Shown: positions 1 through 4,138 of the stretch, in pieces
How the letters are laid out: each line of letters begins with the position of its first letter
Position numbering within the stretch: position 1 is the stretch's first letter
Source of the DNA: JABDGR01 sp035546135
GTDB taxonomy: Bacteria; Verrucomicrobiota; Verrucomicrobiia; Opitutales; JABDGR01
Assembly (NCBI GenBank): GCA_035546135.1
Contig: DASZWY010000010.1
Location: 1-5,014 of the forward strand
DNA length: 5,014 nucleotides
Direction of reading: 5' to 3'
Translations under genes and position numbers: made by a program
The notes under the pieces: generated by a model
Seen by the model: only the letters and a program-made list of their open reading frames with translations
Told to the model about the DNA's origin: nothing
The model's database searches: none

Positions 1-252
1 GCGAATTCCGGCAACGCGGGGTCAACGATGACGGTGCAAATTTCCCAGACCACGCTGACCGCGCCGGCCAATGGCAACGCGGGCGTGGTCAATTCTTCGC
101 AATTGCAAATCACCCTGCCGCCTTTGAGTGGCCTGCCGGGAAATCAAGCGGTCGGGGTGCGTGTGTCATTGCCGCAAATCACTCCACCGGTGGGCACTGG
201 AAACACCGCCCCGCCAGCGGCAGATTTGCCGTCACAAGGAAACAGCCCTTAG
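1..252 (+). CDS. C-terminal fragment of an unrecognised protein (5' end outside window)
   Basis: The reading frame is open from the first base to a TAG at 250-252, giving 83 residues. An ATG lies at 28 but has no ribosome binding site before it, and the same frame reads through upstream without a stop (ANSGNAGST...), so I treat this as the end of a longer protein. The sequence is rich in Gly, Asn, Thr, Gln and Pro with almost no charged residues. It has three short alternating hydrophobic segments (TVQISQTTL, QLQITLPPL, VRVSLPQI) spaced about 20 residues apart, and a GNAG motif that recurs after 21 residues. The tail is Pro/Ala/Gly-rich and low in complexity. This composition suits an exported or surface protein with repeated beta-strands, but I recognise no family and assign no function. 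It converges on cdsA with a 28-bp gap. Confidence 0.6.
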   Translation, partial: ANSGNAGSTMTVQISQTTLTAPANGNAGVVNSSQLQITLPPLSGLPGNQAVGVRVSLPQITPPVGTGNTAPPAADLPSQGNSP

Positions 253-280
253 GCCTTGGAATCGGCGCGATGTGACGGCT

Positions 281-1069
281 CTATTTCATCAAGAAATACG
301 CCACCGGACTGGCGAGCAGCAGGCTGTCGGCCAAATCCAGCGCCCCGCCGATACCCGGGATACACTTGCCGGAATCTTTGAGGCCCGCGCGGCGTTTGAA
401 GGCCGATTCGGAAAGGTCGGAGAGAATCGCCGCCACGCCAATTGGCAGGGCCAAAGTTGCGGCTTTTACTGGCGTCAGCCAATCCGGCAGGTGAGCGCTT
501 CCAAAATGCGCGCCCACCGCGGCCACCAGCGCCGCAAGGACCAGCCCGCCGCCAACACCTTCCCAGGTTTTGCCCGGGCTGATGGAGGGCGCCAGTTTGT
601 TTTTTCCGATGGCGCTCCCGACGAGGTAGCCGCCGACATCGGTGAATTTTGCCGTGGCGATAATCCAAATGGCGATGCCCAGGCCATGTTCGCTGGCGGC
701 TTTGCCGTAAAACATCATCATTCCCGGCACATACGCCAGCGAGAGCACCGAGCCGGCGAGGCGCAAATGCGCCTGTGGATTTTTCGCGCAAGCCAGCGCG
801 CCGAGGGTGAGCGCCACCGCCGCAATCGGCCACAAATACACGCCGCACTCAAGTTGCAACCCGGCTTGCACCGTCAGCGCAACGCCAAAAGCCAGCGTGG
901 CCCATTTCCACGGCGGCAGGCCGCTTTTTTCCAGCAGACCGTTGAACTCATATTGCGCCAGCAGCGTGAATCCGGCCAGCAGCATGACCCCGCCATTGGC
1001 GCCGAAAAAATAGACCGTGCCGAGCACGATCGTCCACAGGCCGATGGTGCTGAGCGCGCGCTTGATCAC
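281..1069 (-). CDS. cdsA: Phosphatidate cytidylyltransferase (CDP-diacylglycerol synthase)
   Basis: CdsA is an integral inner-membrane enzyme that joins CTP and phosphatidic acid to give CDP-diacylglycerol and PPi, the branch point for phosphatidylglycerol, cardiolipin and phosphatidylethanolamine. The 262-residue product is of usual length and mostly hydrophobic, with several membrane segments (for example about 8-38, 58-90, 103-120, 130-150, 172-187 and 203-216). The family signature is at the C-terminus: SESAFKRRAGLKDSG from about residue 219, then PGIGGALDLADS at 238-249. The metal/CTP-binding acidic residues appear kept (D232, D245, D248). The usual PGHGG...DRxDS reads PGIGG...DLADS, so the family His and Arg are replaced by I240 and L246. 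The start is GTG in a GTGA overlap with the uppS stop, which implies translational coupling. The next genes often found after cdsA (dxr, rseP) are absent; a convergent gene follows instead. Confidence 0.93.
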   Translation of the reverse strand: MIKRALSTIGLWTIVLGTVYFFGANGGVMLLAGFTLLAQYEFNGLLEKSGLPPWKWATLAFGVALTVQAGLQLECGVYLWPIAAVALTLGALACAKNPQAHLRLAGSVLSLAYVPGMMMFYGKAASEHGLGIAIWIIATAKFTDVGGYLVGSAIGKNKLAPSISPGKTWEGVGGGLVLAALVAAVGAHFGSAHLPDWLTPVKAATLALPIGVAAILSDLSESAFKRRAGLKDSGKCIPGIGGALDLADSLLLASPVAYFLMK

Positions 1070-1833
1070 TTGTGCAAGACGGGTTCGGGCGCGGTCGGAC
1101 GCACCTGCTCGCCCGTCTGGCCGAAACGGCGCTCGCGCTGCTTGTAAGCCTCAATGGCCTCGATGAGGTGCTCGCGGCTGAAGTCGGGCCAATACACCGG
1201 GCTGAAGTACATTTCGGCATAGGCGGCCTGGAGCAGCAGGAAATTGCTCAGGCGGCTCTCACCGGAAGTGCGGATGATGAGGTCGGGGTCGGGCAGGCCG
1301 TTCGTGTCAAGGTAGCGGGCAAAGCGCGGCCAGTCGAGTTCGGCGGGATTTTCGCGCCCGGCTTTCACGGCCTCGGCATACGCGCGCGCGGCCTCGACAG
1401 TCTCCTGGCGCGAGCCGTAATTGAGCGCGAGCACGAGCGTGCGCTCGGTGAAATGCGCGGTGCGGGCGACGGCGCTCTCGAGCGGCCGGCGCGCGCGTTC
1501 GGGCAACTGGCTGATTTGGCCGATGACGCGCAGGCGCACTTCGTTTTCGATCAACTCGCGCGTGCAGCGTTCGAGGAAAAATTCCAGCAGGCCCATCAAC
1601 GCGCCGACCTCCTCCGCGGGGCGCCGCCAATTTTCCGCGGAAAAGGCGTAGAGCGTCAGGCAGGGCAGGCCGAGCTCGCGCGCGGCCGACATGATGCGGC
1701 GGACATTTTCCACGCCTTGGCGGTGGCCTTCGATGCGTGGCAGCCCGCGCTGGCGCGCCCAGCGGCCATTGCCATCCATGATAATGGCCACATGCCGGGG
1801 ATTGGCGGGATTGACTGGAGGAGTGTCAGCCAC
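1066..1833 (-). CDS. uppS: Undecaprenyl diphosphate synthase (cis-prenyltransferase)
   Basis: UppS condenses farnesyl-PP with eight isopentenyl-PP units in cis to make undecaprenyl-PP, the lipid carrier precursor for peptidoglycan and surface polysaccharides. It acts at the inner face of the cytoplasmic membrane. The 255-residue product has all the family motifs in order: HVAIIMDGNGRWAR at 14-27 with the catalytic Asp at D20, EGHRQG at 35-40, LYAFSAENWRRP at 61-72, LNYGSRQE at 137-144, DLIIRTSGESRLSNFLL at 184-200, and the AYAEMYFSP block with the Mg-ligand Glu at about E207. The start is GTG at 1833. The only Met codon near the N-terminus lies inside the catalytic motif, so GTG is needed; an in-frame stop lies at 1864-1866. 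No clear Shine-Dalgarno precedes it. The 3' end overlaps cdsA by 4 bp, the common uppS-cdsA envelope arrangement. The C-terminal tail after about residue 238 is polar and probably disordered. Confidence 0.96.
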   Translation of the reverse strand: MADTPPVNPANPRHVAIIMDGNGRWARQRGLPRIEGHRQGVENVRRIMSAARELGLPCLTLYAFSAENWRRPAEEVGALMGLLEFFLERCTRELIENEVRLRVIGQISQLPERARRPLESAVARTAHFTERTLVLALNYGSRQETVEAARAYAEAVKAGRENPAELDWPRFARYLDTNGLPDPDLIIRTSGESRLSNFLLLQAAYAEMYFSPVYWPDFSREHLIEAIEAYKQRERRFGQTGEQVRPTAPEPVLHK

Positions 1834-1860
1834 GGGACGCAGCCGGGGAGGCCTTGCGAA

Positions 1861-1888
1861 TTTTCAGGGTAAAGGCCCGGCCTGAAAA
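1861..1888. repeat. Perfect 8-bp inverted repeat ahead of uppS
   Basis: TTTTCAGG at 1861-1868 pairs exactly with CCTGAAAA at 1881-1888 across a 12-base loop. A competing smaller palindrome, AGGCC-C-GGCCT, lies at 1873-1883. The element ends 28 bases upstream of the uppS GTG. It is not followed by a T-run on either strand, so it is not a standard intrinsic terminator. It could be a leader hairpin, an mRNA stabiliser or a protein-binding operator; the sequence does not decide between these. Confidence 0.5.
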
Positions 1889-1924
1889 CGCAACCGGAAA
1901 GACTTTGCCTGACGGCATCTAAAG

Positions 1925-1982
1925 ATGGAACGCGCACTCCCTGCGCGTTATGGCGGGAATGGAGCGTCCGCTCCGCCCATTA
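1925..1982. repeat. REP-like pair of GC-rich hairpins downstream of the glycerate kinase gene
   Basis: Two compact hairpins lie side by side. AACGCGC at 1929-1935 pairs with GCGCGTT at 1943-1949 (7-base loop), and GGAGCG at 1961-1966 pairs with CGCTCC at 1969-1974 (2-base loop). Each sits in an imperfect direct copy of one unit that begins ATGGA(A/G)CG, at 1925 and 1959, 34 bases apart. The right end touches the glycerate kinase stop (TAA, complement of 1980-1982). The arrangement resembles REP/BIME-type extragenic palindromes that cap 3' ends. It may also end or attenuate transcription, though no T-run follows. Repetition elsewhere in the genome cannot be seen from this window. Confidence 0.5.
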
Positions 1983-3152
1983 AAACACGGTTTTAATTTT
2001 TGCCTGGAGTCGCGCGCGGGTGGCGCGGTGCGAGGCTTCGGCGAGCTCGTGCGCCGGGGAGAGCGCGTGTAATTGGACGCGGCCTTCGGGGGCGCGCGCA
2101 CGCAAAGTCGCGGCGGCGGCGGTGTCCACACTCCCGGCAAAAATCACGAGTTTCTTGTGATATTTCAGCGCGAGGTCGGCCAATGCGCCGACCGCTTTGC
2201 CGGAAAGCGAACCGTCATCAAAGCGTCCTTCACCCGTGAGCACGAGATCGGCGGTTTGCACCCGCTCTTCCAAATTCAGCCACGCGGACACCAGTGGGAA
2301 TCCCGGCACCAATTTTGCCGCCGCCGCCACGCGCAGGCCAAAGCCCAGGCCGCCCGCCGCGCCCGCGCCGGGTTCCATCATCAATGTTTTGGGCTGATCG
2401 AAATGGGCGCACAGTTTTTTCGCCATCGCGCCGACGGCTTTTTCCAGGCGCGGGAAATCACCGGTGGCGAGGCCCTTCTGCGGACCGAAGACCGCGGTGG
2501 CTCCGTTCGGGCCGAGCAGCGGGTTGCGCACATCGCAGGCGATGCGCAGGTCGGGCAGGTGCGGCCACGGTTCCCCGGCGATGCGCGCCACCTCGCCGAA
2601 TTTCGCGGGCGTGATTTTGCGGAGGGTGTCGCCATTGGCATTGCGAAATTCCAAACCGACCGCTGCGAGCGCGCCGAGGCCAAGGTCGTTTGTCGCGCTG
2701 CCACCGATGCCGAGCAGCACGGCGCGCGCATGGGCGTCCGCGGCGCGGCCCAGCAATTCGCCCACGCCAAACGACGTTGCCTGCCACGGGTCGCGCTGTT
2801 CGGGCGCCAGTAGGGCGAGGCCGCCGGCTTGGGCCATTTCGATGACGGCGAGTTTGCCGTGGTCGGGCAGATCGAGCAAATCAAGCGCGGCCTTGGGCAC
2901 TTTGGCCAGTTCCACTTCGCCCCAGTGCGCCTCCACTGGCTCAAGACGCGGGCCGTGGACGCGCTGTTTGTGCAGGTGGCCGCCTGCGGCATGAGTGAGG
3001 ATTTCGCCAAAGCCTTCGCCACCGTCAGTCAGCGGCGCCTCGTCGGGATGCGCGTTGGAAAAGGCCTCGCGGATGGCGATGGCCGCCGCAGCGCAGGCGC
3101 TTGGCGCGCTGAGGGCGTGCTTGAATTTATCGAAGGCGAGGAGAACGCGCAC
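1980..3152 (-). CDS. glxK: Glycerate kinase, type I (GlxK/GarK family)
   Basis: This enzyme phosphorylates D-glycerate with ATP, in this family usually to 2-phosphoglycerate, and so feeds products of glyoxylate, glycolate or sugar-acid breakdown into lower glycolysis. It is cytosolic. The 390-residue product is about the usual length of roughly 380. It carries the family blocks in order: LLAFDKFKHALSA at 4-16 (matching the family's PDSFKGSLS-type start), PLTDGGEGF at 40-48, LGIGGSATNDLGLGALAA at 147-164, CDVRNPLLGPNGAT at 206-219, FGPQKG at 222-227, PGAGAAGGLGFGL at 261-273, and LVLTGEGRFDDGSLSGKA at 303-320. The start is GTG at 3152; the frame has no Met before residue 106, and GTG directly precedes the conserved RVLLAFDKFK. 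No Shine-Dalgarno is visible; a pyrimidine-rich heptamer array runs up to the start codon. It is divergent from the hydrolase gene at 3316 and lies 146 bp upstream of uppS on the same strand. The 2- versus 3-phosphate product, and hence the symbol, is inferred from family. Confidence 0.93.
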   Translation of the reverse strand: MRVLLAFDKFKHALSAPSACAAAAIAIREAFSNAHPDEAPLTDGGEGFGEILTHAAGGHLHKQRVHGPRLEPVEAHWGEVELAKVPKAALDLLDLPDHGKLAVIEMAQAGGLALLAPEQRDPWQATSFGVGELLGRAADAHARAVLLGIGGSATNDLGLGALAAVGLEFRNANGDTLRKITPAKFGEVARIAGEPWPHLPDLRIACDVRNPLLGPNGATAVFGPQKGLATGDFPRLEKAVGAMAKKLCAHFDQPKTLMMEPGAGAAGGLGFGLRVAAAAKLVPGFPLVSAWLNLEERVQTADLVLTGEGRFDDGSLSGKAVGALADLALKYHKKLVIFAGSVDTAAAATLRARAPEGRVQLHALSPAHELAEASHRATRARLQAKIKTVF

Positions 3153-3194
3153 GGCGAAAGGATGAAGGCAGAAGGATGAGGGATGAAGGTTAAA
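3153..3194 (-). repeat. Degenerate heptamer array (TTCATCC type) abutting the glycerate kinase start
   Basis: Read on the - strand towards the GTG, six consecutive 7-base units occur in strict register: TTTAACC, TTCATCC, CTCATCC, TTCTGCC, TTCATCC, TTTCGCC. The last unit directly touches the start codon at 3152. All units end in CC. The array gives the mRNA a pyrimidine-rich leader in the place where a Shine-Dalgarno would be expected. Confidence 0.7.
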
Positions 3195-3222
3195 ATGCGG
3201 AGTGCTGAATGCTAAGCGCTGA
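3195..3222. repeat. Second heptamer array (RYGCTGA type)
   Basis: Directly next to the GGATGAA-type array and in the same 7-base register lie four units on the + strand: ATGCGGA, GTGCTGA, ATGCTAA, GCGCTGA. The unit sequence differs from the first array but the period is the same. A possible fifth, poorly matching unit (ATAATGC) follows. Confidence 0.5.
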
Positions 3223-3275
3223 ATAATGCAGCCCTGGATGCAGTAATTGGGGGCCGGTGGGCCAAATTTTCTTCT

Positions 3276-3303
3276 TTCATCCTTCGGCCTTCATCCTTCA
3301 TCC
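3276..3303 (+). repeat. Heptamer array (TTCATCC type) just upstream of the hydrolase start
   Basis: Four consecutive 7-base units are seen on the + strand: TTCATCC, TTCGGCC, TTCATCC, TTCATCC, followed by TTTTTGG and then the ATG at 3316. It is the same unit as in the array at 3153-3194 but on the opposite strand, so both divergent genes have the same pyrimidine-rich motif oriented towards their start codon. The stretch 3160-3183 pairs with 3273-3296 at 21 of 24 positions as an inverted repeat around an 89-base centre. Confidence 0.7.
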
Positions 3304-3315
3304 TTTTTGGACCTC

Positions 3316-4047
3316 ATGGAAGCCCACGCGCGCGAAATCCTTGTCACTGGCCTGACCAACCAAGAGTTTTTGGAGCGGCACGCCAAGGCGGGCTGCATCG
3401 GGCTGGCGGGCGGGGCGACGATGATCGACCTCGCCATCCGCCGCGCCGAGCGCCACCTCGACGACGACGCGCACTGGAGCCTCTGGTCGCACGCGTTTTT
3501 CCTGCAAGGCGTCCGCGCCGACGGCCACCACTGGGTCATCGAGTCCGACCTCGAAGTCCACCGCAAGCACATCCGCCTTGGCGTGCAGGAAAACCGGCTC
3601 GCAAAATTTCACGACGAGAAGCTTTACCGCAACCTCGCGATTCTGGACCTTGGGCTGACCGAGGCGCAGGTGGCGGCCTTGCTGCGCGAGGCGCTGGAGC
3701 TGGTCGCCGGCCGCGAGCGGTATTCCATCCGGGAAATTTTTGGCGCCTTGTTGGGCCTGCGTCACGAGCAGTTGCGCGGCCTGGAAAACCCGCTGGCGCG
3801 CGAACGCTCGTTGTTTTGCTCGGCCTTCGTCCGGCAATTGTATGGCCGCACCGGCGTGGACCTCGCTCCCGGCCTGGCGCACAAGCACACGACGCCCGAG
3901 GACATTTTTCGCACCGCCATGCCCCACACGCGTTACCTGCTCCGGCGGGACAACGCGCAAAGCAAGCTCGTTGCATTGCGCACAAAATTGCGGCGGAAGG
4001 CCAAAGCTCCCCTCGAGCGATTGAAAATGCGAAGGGAAAGTCGATGA
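3316..4047 (+). CDS. YiiX/YebB-like permuted NlpC/P60 (papain-fold) cysteine hydrolase
   Basis: The 243-residue protein fits the circularly permuted branch of the NlpC/P60 superfamily, where the catalytic His precedes the Cys. Candidate residues are H59 in LWSHAFF, E76 in HHWVIESDLEV and C168 in LFCSAFVRQLY; the CSxFV box and the SH...E pairing are the family hallmarks. GCIGLAGG at 27-34 resembles the start of the fold. Members are thought to act on amide or thioester bonds of peptides or lipids; the substrate here is unknown. I see no signal peptide or membrane segment, so it is probably cytoplasmic. The C-terminus from about residue 216 is strongly basic. I chose ATG 3316 because an earlier in-frame ATG at 3247 would make the heptamer array coding (LLSSFGLHPSSFL). 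It is a single-gene unit, divergent from the glycerate kinase gene and convergent with transketolase. Confidence is high that it is a gene, moderate for the family. Confidence 0.8.
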   Translation: MEAHAREILVTGLTNQEFLERHAKAGCIGLAGGATMIDLAIRRAERHLDDDAHWSLWSHAFFLQGVRADGHHWVIESDLEVHRKHIRLGVQENRLAKFHDEKLYRNLAILDLGLTEAQVAALLREALELVAGRERYSIREIFGALLGLRHEQLRGLENPLARERSLFCSAFVRQLYGRTGVDLAPGLAHKHTTPEDIFRTAMPHTRYLLRRDNAQSKLVALRTKLRRKAKAPLERLKMRRESR

Positions 4048-4057
4048 AGGCATGCTT

Positions 4058-4127
4058 TATTGCTAAATTGTTGAATTGTTCAAGGGAGTCGTATGAGTCC
4101 CTTAAGCAATAAAACAATTCAGCAATA
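4058..4127. terminator. 70-bp imperfect palindrome between convergent genes, probable bidirectional terminator
   Basis: An outer stem pairs 4058-4072 with 4113-4127 (14 of 15 positions). After a 2x2 internal bulge, an inner stem pairs 4075-4087 with 4098-4110 (11 of 13, one of the mismatches a G-U wobble in RNA), leaving a 10-base loop at 4088-4097. The core is AAGGGA/TCCCTT. It begins 10 bases after the hydrolase stop and 11 bases beyond the transketolase stop on the other strand, which is where a shared 3'-end element would lie. No T-run follows on either strand, so Rho-independent termination is not assured; it may instead protect the 3' ends of both mRNAs. Confidence 0.55.
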
Positions 4128-4138
4128 CAACCATACAA
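4059..4138. repeat. Degenerate octamer arrays forming the palindrome arms
   Basis: On the left are three 8-base units in register at 4059-4082: ATTGCTAA, ATTGTTGA, ATTGTTCA. On the right are four at 4107-4138: CAATAAAA, CAATTCAG, CAATACAA, CCATACAA. The right set is roughly the reverse complement of the left, so the palindrome is made of two inverted short-period arrays. This AT-rich stretch stands out against its GC-rich surroundings. Confidence 0.45.

Larger units (their letters stand above)
3153..3315. promoter_or_regulatory. Divergent intergenic region between glycerate kinase and hydrolase genes
   Basis: These 163 bases separate two divergent start codons, so they must hold the promoters of both genes unless the transcripts start further out. 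Much of the region is tandem heptamers (separate entries). The central stretch 3230-3275 is non-repetitive and holds a GC-rich patch (GGGGGCCGGTGGGCC). I see only weak promoter-like words, such as AATAAT at 3222-3227 on the + strand without a matching -35 box, so no promoter is assigned. Neither start has a good Shine-Dalgarno; GGA at 3309-3311 is the only hint before the + gene. Confidence 0.4.

Noticed and set aside
253..280. Terminator between the left-edge gene and cdsA
   Set aside because: The 28-base gap has no stable stem and no T-run.
128..1147. Long + strand open frame (339 codons) opposite cdsA
   Set aside because: It lies antisense to the clearly conserved cdsA, its translation is Arg/Gln/His-rich without any family motif, and such shadow frames are expected in GC-rich DNA.
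1072..1872. + strand open frame (266 codons) opposite uppS
   Set aside because: It mirrors uppS codon for codon and has no recognisable motif; the - strand gene carries every catalytic block.
2073..2813. + strand open frame (246 codons) opposite glycerate kinase
   Set aside because: It is an antisense shadow of a gene with full family motifs; the translation is low-complexity and Arg/Gly/Gln-rich.
3153..3303. Heptamer arrays as a CRISPR or minisatellite array
   Set aside because: Units are 7 bp without spacers, far too short for CRISPR repeats, and no cas gene is present.
3247..3315. Earlier ATG at 3247 as the hydrolase start
   Set aside because: The 23 extra residues would be encoded by the heptamer array and the GC-rich spacer, and the conserved sequence begins after ATG 3316.
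3298..4053. - strand open frame (251 codons) opposite the permuted hydrolase
   Set aside because: The + strand frame has the His-Glu-Cys motifs; the - frame has none, and it runs into the heptamer array.
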